A stretch of DNA of 64,000 nucleotides from Paraburkholderia sp. CNPSo 3272. Lineage in GTDB: Bacteria > Pseudomonadota > Gammaproteobacteria > Burkholderiales > Burkholderiaceae. The notes under the pieces were generated by a model. That model did not search any database. It had not been told where the DNA came from and saw nothing but the letters and a program-made list of their open reading frames with translations. The translations under genes were made by a program, and so were the position numbers. The stretch is from contig NZ_JAMBPQ010000001.1 of the NCBI RefSeq assembly GCF_024206495.1, positions 310,001 through 374,000 on the forward strand, written 5' to 3'. Numbering within the stretch: position 1 is the stretch's first letter; the number at the start of each line of letters is the position of its first letter. Below are positions 38,890 to 49,087 of this stretch, piece by piece.

Positions 38890-39345
38890 TCAGGCGCGCC
38901 GCGCCCGCGCGCGTTCGAGCTTGCGCTCGCTGCGCTCCATGTCGTCGACGACGTCCGCGAGCGTGCGGGCGGCCAGTGACGCCTCCATGGCGCGCTGTGC
39001 GTCGTCTATCACGCCGCGCAGCGTCTGCTGGATATGGCGCCCGACGAGACAGGCCGGATTCGGCTCCTCGCGATGCATGGCGAACAACTGGGCGTCGTCG
39101 ACCGCATGGTAGACGTCGAGCAGCGTGATCGCCTGCGCCTCGCGCGCCAGCAGCGCGCCACCGCCCGCTCCCAGTTGCGACGTCGTGAGGCCCGCGCTGG
39201 CAAGCATCGACAGGAGCCGGCGAATCAGCGCGGGATTGGTATTCACGCTGCCGGCGATGATCTCCGACGACAGCGGCACACCCTCCTGCTGCGCCAGCAG
39301 CGCGAGCACGTGAACGGCAAAGGCGAAACGGCTACTCGTATTCAC
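38890..39345 (-). CDS. Rrf2-family transcriptional regulator (YwnA-like)
   Basis: A 151-residue winged-helix regulator starting at GTG (39345) as MNTSSRFAFAVHVLALLAQQ; an upstream ATG at 39399 would add 18 residues not typical of the family. The helix-turn-helix includes SSEIIAGSVNTNPALIRRLLSML and the wing LGAGGGALLAREAQAITLLDVY. One Cys (NPACLVG) is present, but the three-Cys iron-sulfur cluster motif of IscR/NsrR is missing. It therefore probably senses by a single thiol or a small ligand. Operators before this gene and its neighbour suggest autoregulation. Confidence 0.92.
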   Translation of the reverse strand: MNTSSRFAFAVHVLALLAQQEGVPLSSEIIAGSVNTNPALIRRLLSMLASAGLTTSQLGAGGGALLAREAQAITLLDVYHAVDDAQLFAMHREEPNPACLVGRHIQQTLRGVIDDAQRAMEASLAARTLADVVDDMERSERKLERARARRA

Positions 39346-39403
39346 GGCGAACCTGCCACTGCTGAGCGGCGCACGAATGGTTCGAACCACGCGCGCCAAG
39401 AAG

Positions 39404-39422
39404 TGTAACCATCATAATTACA
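39404..39422. promoter_or_regulatory. Rrf2-type operator before the rrf2 gene
   Basis: TGTAACCATCATAATTACA shares TGTAA-N9-TTACA with the site at 38811-38829 and lies about 60 bp upstream of the GTG start. This supports autoregulation. Confidence 0.75.
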
Positions 39423-39470
39423 TTAATTCGTAGCGTCAACCCGTCAACTGCGGCCCGCACGGCTGCGGCC

Positions 39471-39929
39471 TTACTTCGAAGCATCCGATGCCGGCGCCGA
39501 CGCGGCGGCGTTGCTCGCCCAGCGTTGCAACGAGTGCCCCGCACTCGTCAAACCGGTGCCGGTGGCCGCGGCGGCCTGCCCGAGCAAGGCTTGCGCCGTG
39601 CTTGCCGCGCCGCGCAACTGGCCCTGCGCCGCCGAAGCCAGTTCGGCCGTCGATGCGCTCGCCTGCTGACTTTGCGAGGCCGCCGAATCGAGCTTCTGCT
39701 GCGCTGCACCGAGCTGCTGGTTCACGAAGCTCGCGGCCTTGTCGAGCGTTTGCGCCGCCTGCTGCGCGGCCTGGTTGGCGGTGTCCTGCGTGGCCTGCTT
39801 CACGGCGTCGGCGGACTGTTTGCCCAGAGCGGGTGCGGAAGCGTCGTGCTTGTTACAGCCGGCGGCGAGCGCCGCACACACGAACAGGGAGGCAAGCGTC
39901 AACCTTTGCGTCGAAACCTTCGAATACAT
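39471..39929 (-). CDS. Small Ala/Gln-rich lipoprotein
   Basis: A 152-residue lipoprotein with signal peptide MYSKVSTQRLTLASLFVCAA and lipobox LAAGC (Cys at 25). The mature part is an amphipathic, Ala/Gln-rich helical stretch (about 45-135) that is probably coiled coil, ending in a Ser/Ala-rich tail. The start at 39929 has AGGA upstream; another ATG two codons earlier overlaps the acetyltransferase stop (ATGA). The function is unknown. Confidence 0.82.
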   Translation of the reverse strand: MYSKVSTQRLTLASLFVCAALAAGCNKHDASAPALGKQSADAVKQATQDTANQAAQQAAQTLDKAASFVNQQLGAAQQKLDSAASQSQQASASTAELASAAQGQLRGAASTAQALLGQAAAATGTGLTSAGHSLQRWASNAAASAPASDASK

Positions 39930-39931
39930 GG

Positions 39932-40468
39932 TCATCCTGAAAAATTCGCCGCATGAAGCGGCTTGCATAGATGAAAACGCGGCAATGATACGCCTACGCG
40001 CAACACCGATTCCGACGAAATGAGCGAAAAGCCCGCGCGCTCGAAAACCGGCCGCGACACCGCGCTCGCATCGGCGCTCAATACCGTCGAGCGCGCCTCC
40101 CGCGCGAGCGCTTCGAGCCGCGCCAGCAACGCCGTGGCGAGGCCGCGGCGCGACCACGCCGGCGCGACGTAGAGCATCTCGACGTGATCGAGCGGAAAGA
40201 GCTGCCCGAACCCCGCTGCCACGCCGCCACTGTGCGCCACGAGCGTGACGCCGCGTGAAAGGCGCGCGTCGAAGTCCGCGAGATCGTCGGCGGCCGCAGC
40301 CCACGCGCTGCGCTGCGCTGCGTCGTAGAACGAGGCCGCGAGTATGGTCACGGACGCGCGGAACAACGCAGCGAGCGGGCCCGCGTCCTGGCCCGGCACG
40401 TAGCGCCGCCAGTCGATGGTTTGCAGTGCGTCGCCCGCGACGCCGTGCTTTGCGAAATCGTCAAACAT
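39932..40468 (-). CDS. GNAT-family N-acetyltransferase
   Basis: A 178-residue acetyltransferase. The acetyl-CoA motif is seen as HVEMLYVAPAWSRRGLATALLARLE (beta4 and the Arg/Gly loop), followed by DASAVSRPVFERAGF, the typical motif B. The substrate is unknown. It is followed directly by the lipoprotein gene, overlapping one of its possible starts, and the pair is probably co-transcribed. It is divergent from the DJ-1/PfpI gene. Confidence 0.92.
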   Translation of the reverse strand: MFDDFAKHGVAGDALQTIDWRRYVPGQDAGPLAALFRASVTILAASFYDAAQRSAWAAAADDLADFDARLSRGVTLVAHSGGVAAGFGQLFPLDHVEMLYVAPAWSRRGLATALLARLEALAREARSTVLSADASAVSRPVFERAGFSLISSESVLRVGVSLPRFHLCKPLHAANFSG

Positions 40469-40527
40469 GATGGAGTAGACTGCCCACGCGCACGATCTGT
40501 TCCACCGTCCACCTCTGGAGACAAACG

Positions 40528-41109
40528 ATGGCCGTCAAGAAGATCCTGTTCCTCACCGGCGATTTTGCCGAAGACTATGAAACGATGGTGCCGTTCCAGG
40601 CGCTGCAGGCCGTCGGCCACCGCGTCGACGCGGTGTGCCCGGGCAAGAAGGCCGGCGAGCGCGTGAAGACCGCCATCCACGACTTCGAGGGCGACCAGAC
40701 CTACACCGAAAAGCCGGGCCACCAGTTCGCGCTCAACGCGACCTTCGACGAAATCGACGCCACCAGCTACGACGCGCTCGCCATTGCAGGGGGCCGCGCG
40801 CCCGAATACCTGCGCCTCGACCCGAAGGTCATCGAGATGGTGCGTCACTTCGCCCAGGCGAACAAGCCCATCGCGGCGATCTGCCATGCGGCCCAGCTGC
40901 TCGCCGCGGCCGAGGTGATCCGCGGCAAGCGCATTTCGGCGTATCCGGCCTGCGCGCCCGAGGTGCGGCTCGCGGGCGGCGAATACGCCGATATCGGGAT
41001 CGACAGCGCAGTTACGGACGCCCCCTTCGTCACCGCGCCGGCGTGGCCCGCCCATCCCGAATGGCTGCGCCAGTTCCTCGCGCTCCTCGGCACGCGCATC
41101 GAGCCGTGA
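40528..41109 (+). CDS. DJ-1/PfpI-family protein
   Basis: A 193-residue single-domain member of the DJ-1/PfpI superfamily. The nucleophile elbow is AAICHAAQ with C119 followed by H120, and an acidic residue near 15-18 (AEDYE) fits the Glu that polarises the cysteine. The length and the [16 protein letters not shown] start match the intracellular-protease/deglycase-like group. The exact activity (glyoxalase, deglycase, chaperone or peptidase) cannot be told from sequence. Confidence 0.93.
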   Translation: MAVKKILFLTGDFAEDYETMVPFQALQAVGHRVDAVCPGKKAGERVKTAIHDFEGDQTYTEKPGHQFALNATFDEIDATSYDALAIAGGRAPEYLRLDPKVIEMVRHFAQANKPIAAICHAAQLLAAAEVIRGKRISAYPACAPEVRLAGGEYADIGIDSAVTDAPFVTAPAWPAHPEWLRQFLALLGTRIEP

Positions 41110-41220
41110 GCGAGCGCTGATCCGCTCGCGCGTCGCCCCGGTTTGGCACTGGGCGCGTGCCGCCCGCGATTCGTTACGCACGCTGCCCTTGGCGTCCGCG
41201 CCATTCGCACCATCCGCACC

Positions 41221-42900
41221 CTATCCTGCAAGGCCACCGGGCGAAGCTTCCGACCGCTCTGCGCGCTCGAGCGCGCTGATGATCTGCTCCGCGTCGCCGG
41301 GCAACGGCGGCGCGACCGCAAGCGCATCGGGCAGCGTCAGATAGAACGTCGTCCCCTCGCCTTCCGTCGACTCCACCCACACGCGGCCGCCGTGCCGTTC
41401 CACCACGCGGCGCACAAGCGCGAGCCCGATGCCCTCACCCGGCGTCACGTTGCCGTGCATGCGCTGGAACGCCTGAAAGAGCCGCGGCAGCCCCACCTCG
41501 GGAATACCGAGCCCGTTGTCGCGCACATAGAAAATCTGCAGCGACTCCACGCCCGGCGGCGCATGAGCCGTGCCGATCTCGACGCGTCCGTCGCGCGCCG
41601 GATCGAGATAGTTCAGCGCATTGCCGATCAGGTTTGCAAACACCTGCTCGAGCGCCGTCGGGTCGCCCCATACGTCGGGCAGCGTTTGCACGCTCACCTG
41701 CGCACCGCGTGCGCGAATCGACGCGTGCATCGCGTCGACCACGCGCTGCACCAGCTCCTGCACGCTTACGCGCTGGCGCCGGTACTCCACGCGCCCCACG
41801 CGCGCGAGCCGCAGCAGCGCGTCGATGATGTGCGATGCGCGGAGCACGGCCGTTTGCAGATAGCGCAGCGCCTCGCCGATATCCTCGTTGATGGTGCGCT
41901 CGATGCGCGCGCGCGCCTGCGGCGAGAGCGAAGAATGCGCGATGCGATCGCGCAGGTCGTTGCACGCGTGATTGAGCTCGCGCGAGAAGCCCTGCAGGTT
42001 CACGAGCGGCGCGCGCAGATCGTGCGACACGCCGTGGATGAACATCTCGTTTTCCTGCGTCTGCTGGCGCAGGTTTTCGTTGATGCGCGCGAGCTGGTCC
42101 GCGCGCCGCGCGAGGTCGGCCTGAAAACCGAGGCGCAGCCGCTCGGCTTCGATCAGCCGCTGGCTGATCTGGTGCAGCGTGAGGTCGAGCTCGGCAATTT
42201 CGTCGCTGCCAACCGTGAGCGGCGCGAGCGGTTCGTTTGCGGCCAACCGGTTGGCGTTGTCGGAAAGCGCATCGAGCCGCCCGCGCACGCCGCGCGTAAA
42301 CACCCAGACCGCAAGCGCGACCAGCACGATCGAGCCGAGCACGGCCGTCATCACCAGTGTCTGCTGCTGGGCGCGCGCCGCTTCGGCGGTAGACACCCGC
42401 AACACGTCGAGGCGGCGCTCCTCGGTCTGGAACGAGACGATCTGCGTGCGCACGCGGTCGAGCACGTCGGCTGCCATGAGCGCGCGAAAACGCTCGGCGA
42501 GATCGGCACGCCGGCCCGAGCGCAAGAGGTCCTGCACGCGGTCCGACCATTGGCGATAGTTCTGCACGGCGTGGCGAATCTGCACGGCGCGCTCGACCTG
42601 CGAGGGATTATCGGAGACGAGATCGACGAGCCGGTCAATGCGGCGATCCACGTCCATCCACATCGAAACCGGGGTGGAATAGCTCGTGTCGTTGGCCGCC
42701 ACCGCACCGCGCAGCTTGACCGACTCCACCAGCACCGGTTCGAGCACGCGCGAAGCCTGCGCCAGCACGGCCTGGCTGTGCTGGCCCCAACGCTCCGCGG
42801 CGGCGGCGTCGGTCTCGGCCTTCACGATGGCCGACAGCAAGCTCAATTCGAATACGGCGGGAATCGCGATCAGCAGAAGCCCTTTGGTCGTGAGGCGCAT
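41221..42900 (-). CDS. Membrane sensor histidine kinase with CHASE3-like domain
   Basis: A 559-residue kinase. Helix TM1 (6-24) is followed by a helical periplasmic CHASE3-like sensor (about 30-175), TM2 (183-203), a HAMP-like linker (203-255), a HisKA domain with phospho-acceptor H293 (HGVSHDLRAPL), and an ATPase domain with N box NLIGNALNYLD, G1 VRDNGLGIPE and G2 GEGIGLAL. No response regulator gene is adjacent, so it is an orphan kinase in this window. A start 51 bp upstream is possible but adds a non-hydrophobic stretch before TM1. Confidence 0.93.
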   Translation of the reverse strand: MRLTTKGLLLIAIPAVFELSLLSAIVKAETDAAAAERWGQHSQAVLAQASRVLEPVLVESVKLRGAVAANDTSYSTPVSMWMDVDRRIDRLVDLVSDNPSQVERAVQIRHAVQNYRQWSDRVQDLLRSGRRADLAERFRALMAADVLDRVRTQIVSFQTEERRLDVLRVSTAEAARAQQQTLVMTAVLGSIVLVALAVWVFTRGVRGRLDALSDNANRLAANEPLAPLTVGSDEIAELDLTLHQISQRLIEAERLRLGFQADLARRADQLARINENLRQQTQENEMFIHGVSHDLRAPLVNLQGFSRELNHACNDLRDRIAHSSLSPQARARIERTINEDIGEALRYLQTAVLRASHIIDALLRLARVGRVEYRRQRVSVQELVQRVVDAMHASIRARGAQVSVQTLPDVWGDPTALEQVFANLIGNALNYLDPARDGRVEIGTAHAPPGVESLQIFYVRDNGLGIPEVGLPRLFQAFQRMHGNVTPGEGIGLALVRRVVERHGGRVWVESTEGEGTTFYLTLPDALAVAPPLPGDAEQIISALERAERSEASPGGLAG

Positions 42901-43113
42901 TGCGTGGCGGTACCGGGCGACCGGACGTGCGTGAGGTGGCAATCCGGCCATTATGTCGGCGTTTGCGCCCTATGTGCGCTCGAAGTTATTCCTCCCGCAC
43001 ACGCGCCATCATTTCTATTAGCCGACAATTCATTGATATGGAAAGGAAAATCGAAATAAACGCCCTGTTCTGGCGCGCGATTTCCCCACTACTGCGCGCG
43101 GGCCCCGAGATTG

Positions 43114-43130
43114 TGCCGAAACGTGGTGCA
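43114..43130 (+). promoter_or_regulatory. Possible NtrC upstream site for the ammonium transporter
   Basis: TGCCGAAACGTGGTGCA matches the NtrC consensus TGCACTAAAATGGTGCA in one full half-site (GGTGCA) and the TGC of the other. It lies about 150 bp upstream of the predicted sigma-54 start. A further GGTGCA/TGCACC palindrome stands at 43187-43196. The matches are partial. Confidence 0.4.
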
Positions 43131-43251
43131 TTCGCCCCAGACGCCAGCACTCGCTCCGACGACCCATACCGACTATTTTCCCGCATCGGTGCACCGCCGC
43201 ACCGGCTTGACGCCTGATGCAGCTGCAAATTCACCAGTTTGGCGCCGAAAC

Positions 43252-43267
43252 TGGCCCGCATCTTGCT
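43252..43267 (+). promoter_or_regulatory. Sigma-54 promoter of the ammonium transporter gene
   Basis: TGGCCCGCATCTTGCT matches the -24/-12 consensus TGGCACG-N4-TTGCW at all positions but one, with the invariant GG and GC at correct spacing. The predicted RNA start is about 27 bp before the ATG at 43305. The rest of the 404-bp gap 42901-43304 holds the possible NtrC sites and no gene. Confidence 0.82.
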
Positions 43268-43304
43268 GACTATGCGCCCATTTTGGGCAAACTGGGTACG
43301 CCAG

Positions 43305-44507
43305 ATGGACAATCTAAAAACCGGCACCGACACGCTATTTCTGCTGCTGGGCGCCGCCATGGTGCTTGCCATGCACGCAGGGTTCGCGTTTCTCGAACTC
43401 GGCACCGTGCGCAAGAAGAACCAGGTCAATGCGCTCGTGAAGATTCTCGTCGATTTTTCGATTTCGACGATCGCCTACTTCTTCATCGGCTACACGCTCG
43501 CCTACGGCGTGCAGTTCTTCTCGCACGCCGACGTGCTCGCCGAGCACAACGGCTATGCGCTCGTGCGCTTTTTCTTCCTGCTCACCTTCGCGGCGGCTAT
43601 TCCGGCCATCGTGTCGGGCGGCATCGCCGAGCGCTCGAAGTTCAATCCGCAACTGTTCGCGACCTTCGTGATCGTTGGCTTCATCTATCCGTTCTTCGAG
43701 GGGATGGTATGGAACAACCGCCTCGGTTTCGAGGATGCGATGACGCACGTGTTCGGCGTGCCGTTCCATGACTTCGCGGGCTCGGTGGTCGTCCACGCGT
43801 TCGGCGGCTGGATCGCGCTGCCGGCCGTGCTGCTGCTCGGGCCGCGCCACGGCCGCTACACGCGCGACGGCCGCATCGCCGCGCATCCGCCTTCGAACAT
43901 CCCGTTTCTCGCGCTCGGCGCATGGGTGCTCGCGGTGGGCTGGTTCGGCTTCAACGTGATGAGCGCGCAGACCATCGACAAGATCAGCGGTCTCGTCGCC
44001 GTCAACTCGCTCATGGCCATGGTGGGCGGCACGCTCGCCGCTTGGTTCGCGGGCCGCAACGATCCGGGCTTCACCTACAACGGGCCGCTCGCGGGGCTCG
44101 TGGCCGTCTGCGCGGGTTCGGACATCATGCATCCGCTCGGCGCGCTCGTGACGGGAGCGGTCGCCGGCGCGCTCTTCGTCTATATGTTCACCTGCGTGCA
44201 GAACCGCTGGCGCATCGACGACGTGCTCGGCGTGTGGCCGTTGCACGGCCTGTGCGGCGCGTGGGGCGGCATCGCCGCGGGCATTTTCGGCCAGCGCTGG
44301 CTCGGCGGCCTGGGCGGCGTCTCGCTCGGCGCGCAGATCGTCGGCACGCTTGCGGGCATCGTGATCGCCTTCCTCGGCGGCCTCGTGGTGTACGGCCTGC
44401 TGCGCAAATTCGTCGGCCTGCGCATCGATCGCGAACAGGAATTCAATGGCACCGACCTGTCGATCCACAAGATCACGGCCACGCCGGAACGCGAAACGGT
44501 TTCCTGA
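43305..44507 (+). CDS. amt: Ammonium transporter (Amt family)
   Basis: A 400-residue ammonium channel with eleven predicted helices. The twin-histidine pore residues correspond to H164 (DFAGSVVVHAFGGW) and H314 (WPLHGLCGAWGG), and the structural Asp to D157. The start MDNLKTGTDTLFLLLGAA resembles mature Amt proteins, and no signal peptide is visible. A sigma-54 promoter lies just upstream, in line with nitrogen control. Unusually there is no glnK/glnB gene next to it; a sensor kinase is divergent instead. The ribosome-binding site is weak. Confidence 0.95.
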   Translation: MDNLKTGTDTLFLLLGAAMVLAMHAGFAFLELGTVRKKNQVNALVKILVDFSISTIAYFFIGYTLAYGVQFFSHADVLAEHNGYALVRFFFLLTFAAAIPAIVSGGIAERSKFNPQLFATFVIVGFIYPFFEGMVWNNRLGFEDAMTHVFGVPFHDFAGSVVVHAFGGWIALPAVLLLGPRHGRYTRDGRIAAHPPSNIPFLALGAWVLAVGWFGFNVMSAQTIDKISGLVAVNSLMAMVGGTLAAWFAGRNDPGFTYNGPLAGLVAVCAGSDIMHPLGALVTGAVAGALFVYMFTCVQNRWRIDDVLGVWPLHGLCGAWGGIAAGIFGQRWLGGLGGVSLGAQIVGTLAGIVIAFLGGLVVYGLLRKFVGLRIDREQEFNGTDLSIHKITATPERETVS

Positions 44508-44575
44508 CCGGCGCGCACGACGCTCATGCGGGCGGCGCCCTGCCGCCGCACCCCATACGCATCACTGACGGACCA

Positions 44576-44796
44576 TCAAAGCTGGCCCATGCCGCCGCCG
44601 ACGATCACCTCGGTGCCGATCATGACGGCCAATTCCGCCGCGCTCAGATGCAGCACGGTCGAGGCAATCTTTTCCACCGTCGCAAAGCGCTTGAGCGGCG
44701 CTTGAGCGGCACCAGCCCACGAATCGACTCGGCCGCCGTGAGCGCGGCAGCGTAACGCCCCGTTCCCTCTTCGGACAGCATGTGCGACTGCATCTA
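44576..44796 (-). pseudogene. C-terminal remnant of a short-chain dehydrogenase/reductase gene
   Basis: Read on the minus strand, two frames together give MQSHMLSEEGTGRYAAALTA, then RGLVPL, then FATVEKIASTVLHLSAAEL and VIVGGGMGQL with a stop. This is the typical end of an SDR. The frames are broken by an exact 11-bp tandem duplication, GCTTGAGCGGC at 44689-44699 and 44700-44710. The Rossmann loop and active site are missing, and a stop precedes the first Met. The remaining DNA 44797-45055 shows no gene. Confidence 0.75.
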
Positions 44797-45055
44797 ACGG
44801 GTGATCAGGCGATGGTATGGCAGAAACCGGGCGGGGGTCGCGTTCACATGACGCCGCGGCCTTGCGGGCACACTGTCAAAGTCGCCTTGACGGTCTGTCC
44901 AGCAAAATTGTCGTTGCCGGGCGCAATGACCGGCCCGAGAATCAAACGCACGTTCAGAAACCGTGAAGCGAGCCCGCCCACCAAAAGGGAGACCATTGCG
45001 CAAGTGAACCGCATCACGCCATCGCGAAGCCATCTTTCCAGTGAGGTATGAGGCC

Positions 45056-46603
<1,548 letters not shown>

Positions 46604-46920
46604 TCGCCTGTCGCACGTTTGCCCGCGCGCAGCCGCACGGATAATGGAGCACAACATAGTTCGCATCAAAAAATGCCGCTGAGTCCCTACACTGCGTATA
46701 TCCCATTCTCTCGGGGACCCAAATTGCTGGACTCAACGGCGTACCGTTGAAACCCGGAGTCCCGCACAAATCGCACAAAGTCTGCGCCAAGGCCGTGTGA
46801 CGGCCAAGAGCGCGACTTTTTAATTAGCTCCATATGCTAGTGTTCGCTGCGTTGCAGCATATCCAGCGTGCATTCAGACCGCTGTTTCCGGAAGACAACG
46901 AGGCAGTTTCCGTTACGCGT
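46604..46920. other. Left edge of the accessory region
   Basis: This 317-bp stretch shows no supported gene. It contains a two-part stem: GGACTC/GAGTCC around AACGG-CGTA-CCGTT (46729-46762), without a U-tract. AT content rises from about 46660 onward, marking the change from core to accessory DNA. Confidence 0.5.
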
Positions 46921-47790
46921 TCAAACGTGGCTTTCTTTCGCACCACGCTTGAAACCGTGCTTGTGTTCGTCAGAAAGCGCACCAAGCCCCGTTATCTGCT
47001 CAAAACGCTGCCGAGTAATCGCCTGCCTCTCGTTTAGACGCGAGAGCCAATAGTTGGATGCTCGCTCCCGAAACTCTTCTTTCGATTCCAGAAGCTGGGA
47101 AAGCAACTCTCTAATGTCGGGACGCGTCGAAGTGCCCAAACCCGAAACACTCCGCAATGCCGTCCCAGTAATGCGAACTGGCTTTGCAAGCGATTCAAGA
47201 TTTGCGCGTGCCAATCGCAATCTGGCTATCGCCTCTTCCAGGAACGCGTCTGCCTTTGATACAACGTATGCCTCACGCCAGACATCAAGATTGAATTTAA
47301 TTATCCAATCATGGTCGTACAGATTCAGATTCTTATAAATTGAATAATTCCTTTTCTGCGCGAGCGTAATTCGTCGTGGGCCGCCTTCCAGCTTCACCGC
47401 ATTCCTCCATTCACGACGCCATTTTACGATTTTGGTATGTGTTGGTCGTCTCGCCACGTCTTCCGTTCCAAATCTTACTCTCCAATTTGCTAAAGTGTCC
47501 TTTGACAAGTTGAGACTCCGCGCGGCCGACTCAGGAGAATCCCCTAGGTGCGAGCAAGTCAACAAATTTCAATTCATAGCGCTCTCCGTATCTGCAAATC
47601 TTACTTGACAAGATACTGCCGTCGTCGCCACTGCGGATAGAAAAAACCATCGAGCATGTACACGAAACGTGATAAGAACCACTCCGCGCGTTAAATTTAA
47701 CGACCTCCAATTTGTCGCTCTCACGATGAAGCACACCGCGGCAAGAAAAGTTTGCCAGCGACGAAATAAAACCAAGGTAGCGAACAGTAA
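46921..47790 (-). pseudogene. Frameshifted C-terminal remnant of a TnsD/TniQ-type transposition protein
   Basis: Two overlapping minus-strand frames join into one family-like sequence. The first (to about 47531) has a zinc-finger-like stretch: FSCRGVLHRESDK, then VSCTCSMVFSIRSG and KICRYGERYELKFVDLL. The second (47565-46921) continues with SPESAARSLNLSKDTLANW, a helix-turn-helix, and ends with PVRITGTALRSVSGL and LLSQLLESKEEFRERASNYW. That order matches the end of TnsD. A shift near 47550 breaks the frame, one zinc Cys is lost, and no N-terminus or tnsABC genes are present. The composition is AT-richer than its neighbours. The family call rests on remembered family patterns. Confidence 0.6.
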
Positions 47791-47838
47791 AACCGTCGCG
47801 GCGTCTCGTACCGCCGCGAGCGTACAGGAGTAGATTTG

Positions 47839-48849
47839 ATGGGGTACGTCACGAAAGACTATGACATGCAGGATTCCGGGACACGCCGCCGGGTGTTTTG
47901 GCTGCTGAAGCGACTGACCAGCTATTCGCTGTGGGCGAAGAAACGGGATGCCTGGGAGGTGTTTGCCCGGGCATTCGAGAATGCTGTCAGAACGTGGCCC
48001 AAAAGCGACCCCGAGCGGATGGATGCCGATTTGCTTCCCGGAATCTATGAAACGCTAAGTCTGTACAACAGGGGCGTTGACGAACTCGGGAAGGGGCACC
48101 GATTCGTATGGCGAACGGGCGAGCCCCTTGACGTCGTGATGGACAAAAGCGGGACGGTCCGGAACTTTCTGTACACGCACCCGGATTACTGGGAACGAGG
48201 TACACAGACGGCACCCTACCCAGAGAAGGTCGAGGCACTCAATCGACTGCTGCTTGCGTCCCGCTATGGGTGCGATTACGCCCCGCTCGAGGTTCCCTTC
48301 GTTCCTCGCCTGTCGGCCCGGTACTCAAGCCCGGGAGAGCTGCTAGACCCCCAGATGTACAGGTACCAGTTCTCTCAGTTGCCCTATCCTGTCTTTCCGG
48401 TCGAAATTCCCGAAGTGCCCGCGGCGACGGACCTCATCATCAGTTCCGGGCAGCGCGTACCGGTGGACGGGATATGGGAGCCGGTTACGGTCGAGCGGGA
48501 AAAGGTCTTCGGCCTGGTGCCTTTGGGCATGAAAAGTGTCGAGAACAATGGTTGCTTTAACTATCTGGTGAAGGAGACAAAGGCGCCCAACGTCGATGGC
48601 CAATGGAACGAGGCTGAATCTCGCAGAGAGCGTGTGGGCACCCATTGGCGCCTGTTGTGGGAAGACACGCGATACAGGGACGGCGTTATTCCTGACGAGT
48701 CGGAATACTTCCTTGAACCCAGGCGGGGCGCAGCAGTAACGGAGCAGGAACGACGCCTGCCCAGCCAACGCCTGCGAACAAGCAAAAATCGATTTGCTTT
48801 GTACCCTGCTCGACGATGCCTTGTCGGATGTAGCCGTCGCGTTGAATGA
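47839..48849 (+). CDS. Imm71/Imm72-type polymorphic-toxin immunity protein, orphan
   Basis: A 336-residue protein resembling immunity proteins found beside type VI secretion toxins of Burkholderia. Recognisable stretches are RRVFWLLKRLTSYSLWAKKR, LLPGIYETLSLYNRGVDELG, YPEKVEALNRLLLASRYGCD and DGIWEPVTVEREKVFGLVPL. There is no signal peptide. AGGAG stands eight bases before the ATG. The last 25 residues (QRLRTSKNRFALYPARRCLV) look out of character, so the end may be frameshifted into the overlapping frame that continues to 49087. No toxin, VgrG or DUF4123 gene lies nearby. Which toxin it blocks is unknown. Confidence 0.72.
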   Translation: MGYVTKDYDMQDSGTRRRVFWLLKRLTSYSLWAKKRDAWEVFARAFENAVRTWPKSDPERMDADLLPGIYETLSLYNRGVDELGKGHRFVWRTGEPLDVVMDKSGTVRNFLYTHPDYWERGTQTAPYPEKVEALNRLLLASRYGCDYAPLEVPFVPRLSARYSSPGELLDPQMYRYQFSQLPYPVFPVEIPEVPAATDLIISSGQRVPVDGIWEPVTVEREKVFGLVPLGMKSVENNGCFNYLVKETKAPNVDGQWNEAESRRERVGTHWRLLWEDTRYRDGVIPDESEYFLEPRRGAAVTEQERRLPSQRLRTSKNRFALYPARRCLVGCSRRVE

Positions 48850-49087
48850 CCTCAAAAACTTCGGCGACAGCTTTGTTCGTTTGCGCCGTGCGCAGGACAG
48901 GATGACTATCGCCGGGGAACTGCTAGCAGGTGTGCCGGAGAGAGAGGCGCGACCGAGGCTTGGCGCGGCGATGCGCAGCTCTTTAGAGGTGCTTGCAAGG
49001 GAGTGGCCGCGAGAGTATCCGGCCGGATGCTTGGAGTGGATGTTGGTCGAACGATGTCAGGAAGCAGGTTCAACCGCCCCGACTTAA
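48794..49087 (+). CDS. Hypothetical ORF overlapping the end of the immunity gene
   Basis: A second frame opens at 48740 and runs to 49087; the first usable start is TTG at 48794 (97 residues). The sequence LLDDALSDVAVALNDLKNFG and the later SSLEVLAREWPREYPAGCLEW look like a real helical protein rather than a shadow. It may be the true C-terminal part of the immunity protein after a frameshift, or the remnant of a second immunity gene. No family was assigned. Confidence 0.4.
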   Translation: MLCTLLDDALSDVAVALNDLKNFGDSFVRLRRAQDRMTIAGELLAGVPEREARPRLGAAMRSSLEVLAREWPREYPAGCLEWMLVERCQEAGSTAPT

